Below are positions 25,490-34,188 of a stretch of 64,000 bases of DNA, piece after piece. A program made the translations under genes and the position numbers. Numbering within the stretch: position 1 is the first letter of the stretch; the number at the start of each line of letters is the position of its first letter. The DNA is from CALFBG01 sp045110315. GTDB taxonomy: Bacteria; Bacteroidota; Bacteroidia; Chitinophagales; Saprospiraceae. The notes under the pieces are model-generated. The model ran no database searches, had not been told where the DNA came from, and worked only from the letters and a program-made list of their open reading frames with translations. The stretch spans positions 9,634 to 73,633 of the forward strand of contig JBGCFY010000006.1 of NCBI GenBank assembly GCA_045110315.1, written 5' to 3'.

Positions 25490-26941
25490 ATGATTAAACT
25501 TACCATTCCTCGAATAAAGAAGACAAGTATTTTCAAAAACCTGCGGAGTGCGAACCTAGCCTTCAATCGTATTTACAAAGGAGACCTTCCTGCCCGTCAA
25601 GCAGTGCATACCGTTTATGGTGGCGCTAATTTATTCAAGCACAATACCGCACAAAGTCTAGGTAAAATAGCCTTGCAATCTTTACTGAATTACGCGCCTA
25701 ATTTTGTCGTCTTTGCCCAAGCATTTGACTTGCCAGGCAAGGAAACATTACCTACCGAAAAAAAGGAAATTAAAGCCCTCCTCAAAAAATTTAAAAAAAC
25801 CAAAGATTTAAAAAGTCTAAAGGCTGACCCAGCTTGGCTGCCCTATACCGTTTACCAAAAGGTAATTAAAAAACTAGAAACGGAAGCCGTTGAAGATTTT
25901 AGAATAGACTTTGAGGATGGCTTTGGTAATCGTAGCAACGCAGAAGAAGATCAAACGGCAATCAGCGCCGCACTCGAAGTTGCCGAAGGGATGAAAGCGC
26001 AAACTTTGCCTCCGTTTATTGGCATTCGCATCAAACCCTTTACCGAAGAAATGAAAGAAAGAGGTCTTCGCACCTTAGACATTTTCTTGACTCACTTACT
26101 TGAAAAGACGGCAGGAAAACTACCGGATAATTTCATCGTGATGTTACCCAAAGTAACGATTCCAGAACAAGTCAAAGCACTGGTACAATTTTTTGAAGTT
26201 TTTGAACAAAAACAAAAGCTCCCTAGTAAAACCTTGAAGATGGAAATCATGGTTGAAACGACGCAATCTATTATCGATAAAACTGGAACGAACCCGTTGC
26301 GTCGATTTATCACTGCGAGTAAAGGACGCTGCATCGCTACGCATTTTGGTACTTATGACTACACCGCTTCTTGTGGAATTACGGCAAAATATCAAACCAT
26401 GGATCATCCCGTTTGCGATTTTGCACATCACATGACGAAGGTCGCTTTGGCGCACACTGGCGTTTGGCTTTCGGACGGAGCGACCAACATTATGCCCGTG
26501 GGTCCACACCGAGGTAAAAAATTATCAAAAAAACAACACAAAGAAAATACCGTCGTTGTTCATCGGGCATGGAAACAAGGCTACGATCATATTCGACATT
26601 CACTATGGAATGGTTTTTACCAAGGTTGGGATTTAAACCCAGCACAACTTCCAATGCGCTACGCTGCGGTATTTACCTTCTTTTTGGAAAGCTACGACGA
26701 TGCGACGGAACGACTAAAAAGCTTCATCGCAAAAGCGGCACGTGCGAGTTTGATGGGAGATATTTTTGATGATGCGGCAACGGGACAAGGCTTACTCAAT
26801 TTCTTTTTAAAAGCTTTAAACAGTGGTGCGATCACCGAAGAAGAAGTACTCGCTACGGGCTTGACTTTAGCAGAAATTCGTACCCGCTCTTTCAAGAAAA
26901 TATTGGAAGATCGCAAGAAAAAAGAACGGCTTTCAAAATAG
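25490..26941 (+). CDS. CitE/HpcH-superfamily lyase-like protein of the ureide cluster (DUF6986-like)
   Basis: 483 residues, no signal peptide. Motifs match the citrate lyase beta/HpcH aldolase/malate synthase superfamily: F-R-I-D-F-E-D-G (137-144), G-I-R-I-K-P (178-183), V-M-L-P-K-V (217-222), M-E-I-M-V-E256 and F-G-T-Y-D290-Y-T. Glu256 and Asp290 are the likely magnesium ligands. It is longer than CitE and has a basic N-terminal region. It resembles a family I know as DUF6986, sometimes misnamed phosphoenolpyruvate kinase; I could not check this. It sits between uraH and xdhC, so I infer a role at the end of the pathway, perhaps on glyoxylate or ureidoglycolate. The substrate is not established. 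Confidence 0.8.
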   Translation: MIKLTIPRIKKTSIFKNLRSANLAFNRIYKGDLPARQAVHTVYGGANLFKHNTAQSLGKIALQSLLNYAPNFVVFAQAFDLPGKETLPTEKKEIKALLKKFKKTKDLKSLKADPAWLPYTVYQKVIKKLETEAVEDFRIDFEDGFGNRSNAEEDQTAISAALEVAEGMKAQTLPPFIGIRIKPFTEEMKERGLRTLDIFLTHLLEKTAGKLPDNFIVMLPKVTIPEQVKALVQFFEVFEQKQKLPSKTLKMEIMVETTQSIIDKTGTNPLRRFITASKGRCIATHFGTYDYTASCGITAKYQTMDHPVCDFAHHMTKVALAHTGVWLSDGATNIMPVGPHRGKKLSKKQHKENTVVVHRAWKQGYDHIRHSLWNGFYQGWDLNPAQLPMRYAAVFTFFLESYDDATERLKSFIAKAARASLMGDIFDDAATGQGLLNFFLKALNSGAITEEEVLATGLTLAEIRTRSFKKILEDRKKKERLSK

Positions 26942-26952
26942 TTTAATCCCTT

Positions 26953-27921
26953 ATGAAACGCTGGAAATTTTTAGCTCAAAAATTAGCACAACAAATTCCT
27001 TGTCTCTTGATTCTCGTCGCAGAAAGTCACGGTAGTAGTCCTGGCAGGCAAGGATTTAAAATGGTGGTCGCAGCCGATGAAACGATCTGTGGTTCTATTG
27101 GTGGTGGCATCATGGAGCATAAACTCGTAGAAAAAGCTAAATCACTTTTGCAACGAGAAGAACAAAAGTTTATTTTTCAGCAGCAAGTTCATCACAAACG
27201 AGCGGCAACAAATCAATCCGGCTTAATTTGTTCGGGTGAGCAAAGCGTTTTGTTTATTCCTTTTTTTACCACAACGATTGTTTCCCAAGTCTTAGCAGCC
27301 TACGAGCAAGCGCAACCCATTCTTTTGACGATTAAACCACAAGCCATTGAATGTCATGCCTTGAAAACCACCCAAGAAATTTCCTTTCAATATCAATTTA
27401 CGACAAGTGAGGACTGGATTTATCAGGAATGGCTCCCCTATCAAGATACGATTCATATTATTGGTGCGGGACACGTAGGTTTGGCTTTGTCTCGACAAAT
27501 GAAATTATTAAATTTTCGGGTAAAACTTTACGACGATCGAACGGGATTAAATACGTTTCAAGAAAATGATGCCGCAACCGAAAAGCGAATTATTGACTAT
27601 GCTAAAATAGCCACTGAAATCCCTGCTGATCCTAAGGCCTTCGTGGTCATTATGAGTTTTGGATACCGTAGTGACAAGTTAATTTTGCGGGCTTTGTACC
27701 AACATCAATTCCGATATCTCGGAATTATGGGTAGTGATTACAAACTTAAACAACTGTACGAAAGTTATGCCGAGGAAGGAATTCCAGCAGCAGCTTTAGC
27801 CAAGATACACGCGCCCGTGGGACTTAAAATTTATAGTAAAACACCTGCTGAAATCGCGGTAAGCATTGCGGCTCAAATCATTCAAATTAAAAATAAAGAT
27901 TTACCTGGCGGAAGAACTTAA
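26953..27921 (+). CDS. xdhC: Xanthine dehydrogenase maturation factor XdhC
   Basis: 322 residues. The N-terminal XdhC/CoxI domain has A-E-S-H-G-S-S-P-G-R-Q-G and C-G-S-I-G-G-G-I-M-E. The C-terminal Rossmann domain has I-I-G-A-G-H-V-G-L-A-L-S and L-Y-D-D-R. XdhC carries and sulfurates molybdenum cofactor and inserts it into the XdhB subunit. It is last in the block, eleven bases after the CitE-like gene and separated from xdhAB by six genes. Its stop overlaps that of the convergent M64-like gene by four bases. Confidence 0.93.
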   Translation: MKRWKFLAQKLAQQIPCLLILVAESHGSSPGRQGFKMVVAADETICGSIGGGIMEHKLVEKAKSLLQREEQKFIFQQQVHHKRAATNQSGLICSGEQSVLFIPFFTTTIVSQVLAAYEQAQPILLTIKPQAIECHALKTTQEISFQYQFTTSEDWIYQEWLPYQDTIHIIGAGHVGLALSRQMKLLNFRVKLYDDRTGLNTFQENDAATEKRIIDYAKIATEIPADPKAFVVIMSFGYRSDKLILRALYQHQFRYLGIMGSDYKLKQLYESYAEEGIPAAALAKIHAPVGLKIYSKTPAEIAVSIAAQIIQIKNKDLPGGRT

Positions 27922-29696
27922 TTCTTGCGACGCCGTTTTTTTCTTTTAGAAAACTGTTTGGCTTTAGCTTGACATTTTTTGCCGATGTCAAAAACCATTT
28001 TCTCTTGTTTGGGACTTGTTCCGTTGACACTTTTAGTCGCCCAACTTTTGTTAAAATCTGTTTTAAACTGACAAACTACTTTTTCTAAGTTCTTGGTATA
28101 AGGAATTGCTAATTGACAAGTTCCACGACTTTGATGTTCGTAAGTATCTCCCTCTTCTTCTGCATGAATTCTAAACCCTGCGGGATCGTTAACACTCAGA
28201 TGATACGTTTCTTTCCCCTTTTTGTCCATCACCTCAAGTGACAAATAATTTTTAGGAACCAAATCTTTAGTCGGCACACCGAAAGTTACGTCTTGTACGG
28301 CTACGGTTACACCATCATCATCATCCGCAGTCAATTCGAGTAAGACTACTTCTTCGTAACCAAAAATATTTTCTTGTGGTGTCAATGCTGCGAGTGGCGT
28401 CTCCATATCCGTTAACCGTTGATAATATTGATCAATTAAGCGCCCGCAAGTTCTTTGAAAGTCTCGAATCACATCATCACCATCATCTTGCATAATGCAC
28501 AGACCACCCAACGCGCGGTACCAACGAATGCCATCAATATCTCGCAAAAGGTCATAATGATCTTTTGGAAACCCGTTGGCTACATTAAATGCTTCGCAAG
28601 AGGCGCGGGTTGGAAATAAAACAGATTTTTCGGACATATACCAATCGGTATCATTAACGTGTCGAATGACGGAACAATCCATTGCGGGAAATCCATTGCG
28701 TTCATTAAATGCTTCACAATCAGACTCCTTGGGAAAGACATTAGAACCACCGGGAGATTCAAAACAGACACAACCATTATATTCGTCACTCAGGTTAAAA
28801 ATTGCATGGGCTGTTTCGTGAACGGCAGTTCCTTTATTATAACCTTCCGAAGTAAAAAGATTATAAGCAAGGAAGGAAAAGTTAGCTTTGAGATAAGCGC
28901 CGTCACTATAAGCCGTGCGGTGCAACAGGCCAAAAGCATCAATGCCCGAAATTTTGTTGTCTGCGAGAAAACTAGGAAAGCTATTTTCATTGAAGGGATC
29001 CTCAATAATTTTACGTCCATCAGCCGTTTGGCGAGTGTAGTAAAAATTCCATTTTTCTTTATGAGATCTTATTTTGTTGTTTTCGTGGTAACCGGTGTAA
29101 ATAACATTCTCCGCATCTTGCAAAAAATTATTCCAGTCATTTTGGTAATCTACATCTGCAAGGAAGCATAAATTGATGGTATTTTTCATTGGATCTCGCG
29201 TCGTGGCGTAGAGCGTGATTTTATCCTTTCCCCAAGGAGAATCTCCCGCATCGAAAAGCGCTAATTTTTCGGAACTTGCTCCTTCGATATTGGTAATTGT
29301 AAAAATATATTCTACGTTGCTACGAGCAGGGAAGCCTGCGGTGTGTAAATAATCAAGACTTAGTTCTTTTGGTGAATCTGTAAAGTCCCAAGTTTTAACT
29401 TTTCCCCACAAACCATTTTGCCTTCTCCGTTTCGAAGGAAAGTTATTTTTATCCTGATAGAGTTCGAATTCAAAAATCTGCAATTCTACTTTTTGGATGC
29501 CCAATTTATCCATCACTTGAACGGCAAACGTTACCCCTTGGCGATTCGCAGGGTGCAACGGTCGATGAATCCAATGACCAAACTCGGTGGTACTGACTGC
29601 CGCGGGGGAAGGCTTGGTTTTAGGTTGTAAAGACTTACAAGAAAAATTAGTCCCAACTAAAATGAGGACGAGAAAAACGGAGAGACAATATTTCAT
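27918..29696 (-). CDS. M64-like metallopeptidase lipoprotein
   Basis: 592 residues from the ATG at 29696, chosen because it gives a short lipoprotein signal ending in N-F-S-C (Cys20). The open frame extends 14 codons further. A beta-rich N-terminal domain is followed by an M64 (IgA-peptidase-like) domain. The zinc motif H-E-T-A-H lies at 293-297 with L-S-D-E-Y just after, and a Met-turn-like C-I-M-Q-D-D comes about 110 residues later. Between them is a duplicated segment (about 321-353 and 361-393) sharing F-P-x5-C-E-A-F-N-x2-N-G-F-P and a final W-Y. Its C-terminal domain ends in a very basic tail. It probably acts on proteins at the cell surface. The third zinc ligand is not certain. Confidence 0.78.
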   Translation of the reverse strand: MKYCLSVFLVLILVGTNFSCKSLQPKTKPSPAAVSTTEFGHWIHRPLHPANRQGVTFAVQVMDKLGIQKVELQIFEFELYQDKNNFPSKRRRQNGLWGKVKTWDFTDSPKELSLDYLHTAGFPARSNVEYIFTITNIEGASSEKLALFDAGDSPWGKDKITLYATTRDPMKNTINLCFLADVDYQNDWNNFLQDAENVIYTGYHENNKIRSHKEKWNFYYTRQTADGRKIIEDPFNENSFPSFLADNKISGIDAFGLLHRTAYSDGAYLKANFSFLAYNLFTSEGYNKGTAVHETAHAIFNLSDEYNGCVCFESPGGSNVFPKESDCEAFNERNGFPAMDCSVIRHVNDTDWYMSEKSVLFPTRASCEAFNVANGFPKDHYDLLRDIDGIRWYRALGGLCIMQDDGDDVIRDFQRTCGRLIDQYYQRLTDMETPLAALTPQENIFGYEEVVLLELTADDDDGVTVAVQDVTFGVPTKDLVPKNYLSLEVMDKKGKETYHLSVNDPAGFRIHAEEEGDTYEHQSRGTCQLAIPYTKNLEKVVCQFKTDFNKSWATKSVNGTSPKQEKMVFDIGKKCQAKAKQFSKRKKRRRKN

Positions 29697-29819
29697 AGAA
29701 GCAACATTTTGGAGTAGACAGACTATTTTCATCAGCACAGCATTCTAACGTAGAAAGTGCTACCGATTATACTTCGAAGATAGGAAATATTAGAGTGGTT
29801 TAAAAACTCCAAAATGTTT

Positions 29820-29854
29820 AAGTAGCAAGGCAATTTAATTTTGCCTTGCTACTT
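29820..29854. repeat. Palindrome AAGTAGCAAGGCAA / TTGCCTTGCTACTT
   Basis: A perfect 14-bp inverted repeat with a 7-base AT loop, between the M64-like and permease genes. Its left arm is identical to the start of the element at 15312. No T-run follows on either strand, so it is not a standard terminator, although it could stabilise an mRNA end. Confidence 0.75.
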
Positions 29855-29964
29855 ATGCATGGATCTTTTTGACCGACTTTGCGCTAACTTGACAAATTCC
29901 CAGTAAAGATTCAATCTCCTAAACTTAAACTTATCCACTTTTCAACAAAGTTATCCACAATTCT

Positions 29965-31218
29965 TTATTTACTCCGAATCGCATCTACTGGATCCATACC
30001 GGAAGCTTGGTGCGCTGGAATAATGCCAGAAAGAAGACCGATTGCAATCGAGACACCAACACCGAGTAGCATATTAGAAAAAGAAAGAAAAACATCAAAA
30101 TCGGCAACTTGAGATAAAGCTAAGGTCGTCAATCCGATCAGTCCTAAGCCAAGCACACCACCGATAATACAAAGGATGATCGATTCGATCAAAAATTCAA
30201 GTAAAATCACGTAGCGTTTAGCGCCTAGTGCTTTTTTAATTCCAATAATATTTGTGCGCTCTTTGACCGAAACAAACATAATATTAGCTACACTGAACGC
30301 GCCTACAAGAATGGCAAATCCACCGATAATCCAGCCCAGTAGACTTAGCACACTGAAAAAGCCATCTAGCAAACTCGTCATCATGGTCAATTCGTTGAGG
30401 GAAAAGTCATCTTCTTGTTTGGGTTTTAATTTGTGGGCAGCCCGCATGACGCCCGTAACTTCATCTTTGAGTTGGTCGAGTTCAACGCCTTCGGAAGCTT
30501 TAATATTGATAGAGGTTTGAAATACATTTTTAGATTTAAGGTTGGCAAACTTTCTGGCAAGTTCGTAAGAAACGATAATGGCATCATCAAAATCGACCAC
30601 GTTGATTAAATCGTCTCCTGATTTCTTAATGACACCAATTACTTCCAACTTTCTGCCGGATACTTTGATTTCTTTACCAATAGGATCAATGGTACCAAAA
30701 AGTTCTTCGGCGACGGTGTAACCGAGCAGGATTTTATTACTTCCATAAGTATATTCTGTCTGAGAAAAATGCCGACCTTTTTCAAATTCGATAGAGAACA
30801 TTTCCGCAAAATCGTAGGTTGCCCCAATTAGGACGGATTGCTCTACACTACTAGAACGGTATTTGACCGTTCTGAAACCGATCGCAACGTGGTAGGAAAC
30901 TTTATCGAGTGATTTTACTTTTTTGGCAACCGTTTTATAATCTTGGTAGTTTGGTTCAGGCCGTTTAAGGTATTTCCACCAATATTGATGAGAATCAGAC
31001 CAAGACCATTTTCTTACGTAGATTACATCACTACCCAATTTATCAAAACTTCCCCGTACGTTGGTCTCCAAAGAATCTACCGCTGCTTTCACTCCGATGA
31101 TACAGAAGATGCCAATCGTAATGCCGAGCAGCGACAAGAAGGTACGCAATTTGTTACCTCTTAATTGCTGGAGGGCTTGATTAGCACTTTCATAGATAAT
31201 TTTGAGCAGCAACTTCAT
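29965..31218 (-). CDS. MacB/FtsX-type ABC transporter permease
   Basis: 417 residues with four transmembrane segments: one near the N-terminus (L-R-T-F-L-S-L-L-G-I-T-I-G-I-F) and three in the last third (about 285-405). A large periplasmic MacB-core domain lies between. The last part matches FtsX permease (K-E-R-T-N-I-I-G-I-K-K-A-L-G-A-K). The end D-P-V-D-A-I-R-S-K is typical of MacB-type permeases. These proteins use ATP hydrolysis to drive extrusion or lipoprotein handling. The matching ATPase is not adjacent in this window, so the complex must use a subunit encoded elsewhere. Confidence 0.9.
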   Translation of the reverse strand: MKLLLKIIYESANQALQQLRGNKLRTFLSLLGITIGIFCIIGVKAAVDSLETNVRGSFDKLGSDVIYVRKWSWSDSHQYWWKYLKRPEPNYQDYKTVAKKVKSLDKVSYHVAIGFRTVKYRSSSVEQSVLIGATYDFAEMFSIEFEKGRHFSQTEYTYGSNKILLGYTVAEELFGTIDPIGKEIKVSGRKLEVIGVIKKSGDDLINVVDFDDAIIVSYELARKFANLKSKNVFQTSINIKASEGVELDQLKDEVTGVMRAAHKLKPKQEDDFSLNELTMMTSLLDGFFSVLSLLGWIIGGFAILVGAFSVANIMFVSVKERTNIIGIKKALGAKRYVILLEFLIESIILCIIGGVLGLGLIGLTTLALSQVADFDVFLSFSNMLLGVGVSIAIGLLSGIIPAHQASGMDPVDAIRSK

Positions 31219-31425
31219 TGACGTAAGGTTTATGATAAAAGTCTGAAAGCAGTAAGTTATTAACTACTACGATGAATAGACTCGTATGGAAGTTATTTTT
31301 AAAACTATTTTTAAAATAATAGTCCAATTTAAGAAATAAATAAAATTTCACACAATAGATTCGATTAACGGGCGGTTTTTATCTGCGAAGAAGTTTCGGA
31401 AAAGATAAAATGTCGACTTCCTTCG

Positions 31426-31433
31426 CAAATCTA
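31426..31433 (-). promoter_or_regulatory. Possible -7 element for the permease gene
   Basis: TAGATTTG on the minus strand fits TAnnTTTG, but it lies 208 bases from the start codon and no clear -33 motif is visible. Confidence 0.3.
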
Positions 31434-31545
31434 AATTATGCGGGTTAAATTCCTACAATACTCCGGCAAAATAAGTCTCTAAGCCTTCAAATCAATTTTC
31501 TTAAAACGAAACAATTGACTTTTCTCTTTTGTAGATAATAATTCG

Positions 31546-31553
31546 TACTTTTG
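31546..31553 (+). promoter_or_regulatory. Bacteroidota-type -7 element upstream of queA
   Basis: TACTTTTG matches TAnnTTTG, 33 bases before the queA ATG, giving a short leader. A TTG at the ideal -33 distance is not present. Confidence 0.5.
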
Positions 31554-31585
31554 CCAGTCAAATTTCAAAAAAATACAGATTTAAT

Positions 31586-32650
31586 ATGAGGACAAAGCTT
31601 TCACAATTCAATTTTGATTTACCTAGTGAACTCGTTGCTCAGTATCCAGTGGATGCGAGAGATGAGTCCCGTTTAATGGTTATTCATCGAGAGACCGGAA
31701 AGATAGAACACAAAGTATTCAAAGATGTTCTAGAATACTTTGATGATGGAGATGCATTTGTTTTTAATAACACTAAAGTTTTTCCAGCTCGTTTATTTGG
31801 TCGTAAAGAAAAGACGGGGGCAAAGATTGAAGTTTTTCTTTTGAGAGAACTCAATAATGAATCTCGCTTGTGGGATGTATTAGTCGATCCGGCGAGAAAA
31901 ATTCGAGTCGGAAACAAGTTATACTTCAGCGATGCTGAGGAAAATGACGTATTGATTGCAGAAGTAGTTGATAATACGACTTCTCGGGGCCGGACAATTC
32001 GATTTTTGTACGATGGTACCGACGAAGAATTCCAAAGAGACTTGAATTACTTAGGAAATACTCCTTTACCCAAGTATATTAAGCGAGAAGCGGAAGAAAT
32101 AGATCGAGAACGTTACCAAACCTTATATGCCAAGGAAGTTGGTGCCGTAGCTGCACCTACTGCGGGTTTGCACTTTAGTAGAGAATTACTGAAACGTTTG
32201 GAAATCAAAGGTATTGATTTTGCGGAATTGACCCTACACGTTGGTTTAGGAACCTTCCGTAGCATCGACGTTGAAGATTTATCAAAGCATAAAATGGACG
32301 CGGAATATTTCCGTATTCAGGAAGATGCGGTTAAAATCGTTAATAAGGCGAAAGAAGGTCGACGTAAGATATGTAGTGTAGGAACGACTTCAATGCGTTC
32401 GTTAGAATCTGCCGTTTCTGCGGAAGGATTGCTAAAAACGGCAGAAGGTTGGACCAATAAGTTCATTTATCCTCCCTACGAGTTCAATATTGCCAATGCC
32501 ATGATTACGAATTTACATTTACCGAAGTCTAGCCTAATGATTATGGTTTGTGCGTTCGGTGGTTACGATTTGATGGTAGAGGCTTACAAGCAAGCTATTA
32601 AAGAAAAATATCGCTTTTTCAGCTATGGAGATGCCATGCTGATTTTATAA
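31586..32650 (+). CDS. queA: S-adenosylmethionine:tRNA ribosyltransferase-isomerase
   Basis: 354 residues, full length. QueA motifs are F-D-L-P-x-E-L-V-A-Q-Y-P, F-N-N-T-K-V-F-P-A-R-L, Y-I-K-R-E, Y-Q-T-L-Y-A-K-E-V-G-A-V-A-A-P-T-A-G-L-H-F and L-H-V-G-L-G-T-F-R. It transfers the ribosyl moiety of SAM to preQ1 at the wobble position of tRNAs, making epoxyqueuosine. The gene has its own promoter element and a strong terminator, so it is probably monocistronic. Confidence 0.96.
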   Translation: MRTKLSQFNFDLPSELVAQYPVDARDESRLMVIHRETGKIEHKVFKDVLEYFDDGDAFVFNNTKVFPARLFGRKEKTGAKIEVFLLRELNNESRLWDVLVDPARKIRVGNKLYFSDAEENDVLIAEVVDNTTSRGRTIRFLYDGTDEEFQRDLNYLGNTPLPKYIKREAEEIDRERYQTLYAKEVGAVAAPTAGLHFSRELLKRLEIKGIDFAELTLHVGLGTFRSIDVEDLSKHKMDAEYFRIQEDAVKIVNKAKEGRRKICSVGTTSMRSLESAVSAEGLLKTAEGWTNKFIYPPYEFNIANAMITNLHLPKSSLMIMVCAFGGYDLMVEAYKQAIKEKYRFFSYGDAMLIL

Positions 32651-32691
32651 AAAATAGAGCAATCCAAAGTTGTATAAAACAATTTTATAAC

Positions 32692-32731
32692 AAAAGCGCA
32701 TCCTAAAATCAATTTTAGGATGCGCTTTTTT
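32692..32731 (+). terminator. Intrinsic terminator of queA
   Basis: AAAAGCGCATCCTAAAAT (32692-32709) pairs perfectly with ATTTTAGGATGCGCTTTT (32712-32729), and the T-run continues. It lies 42 bases after the queA stop. Confidence 0.9.
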
Positions 32732-32953
32732 GCTGGAATAGACGGACGTAAGCTAAGCGGCATTTTTGTCAATGCTGGAAATACCAAACAATAATTTAAA
32801 ATACTTGCCCGTTAGACAAACGAAATAGCGCATTTAGAAGTCATTATTGAATTGTCGTCGAATTGTGGTAGCCCCTAATCGAGTTGACCTTATTTTGAAG
32901 AAGATCTCAAAAACGGTCTGATTTTTGAATTCGAAATTCTATGAAGATACTGC

Positions 32954-32984
32954 TTGTATCTATAAATTAAGTTTACTACATTTG
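32954..32984 (+). promoter_or_regulatory. Bacteroidota promoter: TTG, 20 bases, TACATTTG
   Basis: TTG at 32954-32956 and TACATTTG at 32977-32984 are 20 bases apart, matching the -33/-7 consensus. It should drive the small gene at 33155. Confidence 0.6.
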
Positions 32985-33154
32985 CCCCTAGAAAATAGCC
33001 AGTGGACATTTCTAAAAAAAAATAGAAAAAAATCATCCCATCATGCTAATTTTATTCTATAGTTTTTCTATATAAGCGGAATATGAAATTATTGCAAAAG
33101 AAGTTCATATTCAAAAACGCATCTTTTTAATTATAATTTGGTAATAAACAAACT

Positions 33155-33376
33155 ATGTACTGGACATTAGAGCTAGCCTCTCACTTAGAAGAAGCACCTT
33201 GGCCTGCTACACGCGACGAACTGATTGACTACGCCATTCGGTCGGGCGCACCCTTAGAAGTCATTGAAAATCTTCAACAAATGGAAGATGAAGGAGAAGT
33301 GTACGAAAGTATTGAAGATATCTGGCCGGATTATCCGCGTAAAGATGATTTCTTCTTTAATGAAGACGAATACTAG
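33155..33376 (+). CDS. Small DUF2795-like acidic protein
   Basis: 73 residues, cytoplasmic. It begins M-Y-W-T-L-E-L-A-S-H-L-E and contains W-P-A-T-R-D-E-L-I-D-Y-A-I-R-S-G-A-P, V-I-E-N-L-Q and an acidic C-terminus with I-W-P-D-Y-P. This is the pattern of a short Bacteroidota protein usually called DUF2795. Its function is unknown. A good promoter lies upstream and a hairpin 25 bases downstream, which suggests a short dedicated transcript that could be abundant. Confidence 0.85.
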   Translation: MYWTLELASHLEEAPWPATRDELIDYAIRSGAPLEVIENLQQMEDEGEVYESIEDIWPDYPRKDDFFFNEDEY

Positions 33377-33401
33377 ACTTACGATAAAATTCCTTGCTAC
33401 T

Positions 33402-33427
33402 CCAAGGAATACTTCACTATTCCTTGG
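33402..33427 (+). terminator. Hairpin after the DUF2795-like gene
   Basis: CCAAGGAAT (33402-33410) pairs with ATTCCTTGG (33419-33427), followed by a short T-rich run. It is a weaker candidate than the one at 33512. Confidence 0.5.
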
Positions 33428-33471
33428 TCTTTCAGGGATGTGAATATCGTTTTTAGAAAAAAATTATAGCG

Positions 33472-33515
33472 TCTAAATCGCATTGTAAAAAAATCTAAAT
33501 CGCATTGTAAAAAGA
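33472..33515. repeat. Two copies of a 22-bp repeat (TCTAAATCGCATTGTAAAAA)
   Basis: Copies at 33472-33493 and 33494-33515 are contiguous. The core TCTAAATCGCATT also occurs in four units at 33712-33798. The second copy runs into the stem of the terminator at 33512. Confidence 0.85.
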
Positions 33516-33552
33516 TCTTGCTACTATCTATCGATAGCAAGATCTTTTTTTT
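33512..33552 (+). terminator. Strong intrinsic terminator
   Basis: AAGATCTTGCTA (33512-33523) pairs with TAGCAAGATCTT (33535-33546), followed by eight T residues counting the stem end. It is the clearest stop for the transcript of the small gene at 33155. Confidence 0.85.
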
Positions 33553-33711
33553 AGTCTGGGATCTAGGATAGCATAACTTCCCCTACTCTCGTCTGATACT
33601 CTCTTCGTTCCTTTCCCTATTGCAAGTTCTACGTCCATTTCCAGTAGCTTTTTCCACATCGTAGTTGCTTACCCTCTATTTCATCACATTCACTTTAAAT
33701 ATTGTGAAAAG

Positions 33712-33798
33712 TCTAAATCGCATTTATAAAAAGACCTAAATCGCATTTATAAAAAGTCTAAATCGCATTTATAAAAGTCTAAATCGCATTTGTAACAT
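33712..33798. repeat. Four copies of a 22-bp repeat (YCTAAATCGCATTTATAAAA)
   Basis: Units start at 33712, 33735, 33757 and 33778, so spacing is 21-23 bases, about two DNA helical turns. The core CTAAATCGCATTT is unchanged in all four. No spacers separate them as in CRISPR arrays. They lie about 540 bases upstream of the helical-repeat gene. Confidence 0.88.
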
Positions 33799-34188
33799 CA
33801 ATAATACTTCTTCCCAGCGATTACTACGTTGAAAACAGGAACCATAGCCCTGTTTACCGGTTATCCCTAGTTTTTCACCTTCTTCGCGCTGACACAACCT
33901 CTAATCTAAATAGTTAAATAAAATCTACCCCTTTGTCAAAGCTGGTCAGCAAACGACTTTACGACGAAATATCTACGTCACAGAATTTATTAGTGAAAAA
34001 ATGATATTTTTTGCTACTAGAGTCATTTTTTCTGTCACATTGGTACTTTTTTTGATGCAAAATTTATAAATCATATTCCTTCCTAGAGAAACGAACAATA
34101 CACTATACGTAAAGTGCTATATTTCAACATTTAACATTTTACAGTAATAAATAATATAAAAAATAAATAAATTACGTTTTAGATTCAA

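Larger units (their letters stand above)
31219..31585. other. Divergent promoter region between the permease gene and queA
   Basis: 367 bases. A minus-strand TAGATTTG (31426-31433) and a plus-strand TACTTTTG (31546-31553) could drive the two divergent genes. An imperfect inverted repeat (TGCGAAGAAGT near 31384, ACTTCCTTCGCA near 31416) overlaps the leftward start region. Confidence 0.45.
32651..33154. other. Spacer between queA and the DUF2795-like gene
   Basis: 504 bases with the queA terminator at the left and a good promoter at 32954-32984. The transcript leader before the small gene would be about 165 bases long. I see no known riboswitch fold in it. Confidence 0.5.

Noticed and set aside
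29820..29854. Terminator of the permease gene
   Set aside because: The stem is excellent but no T-run follows on either strand; it fits the dispersed palindrome family better.
29931..29959. TTATCCACT and TTATCCACA, DnaA-box-like sites (another TTATCCACA at 46830)
   Set aside because: Two or three boxes in AT-rich DNA without dnaA, a dense box cluster or an unwinding element do not make an origin.
33472..33798. CRISPR array
   Set aside because: The units abut directly with no unique spacers, and no cas genes are present.
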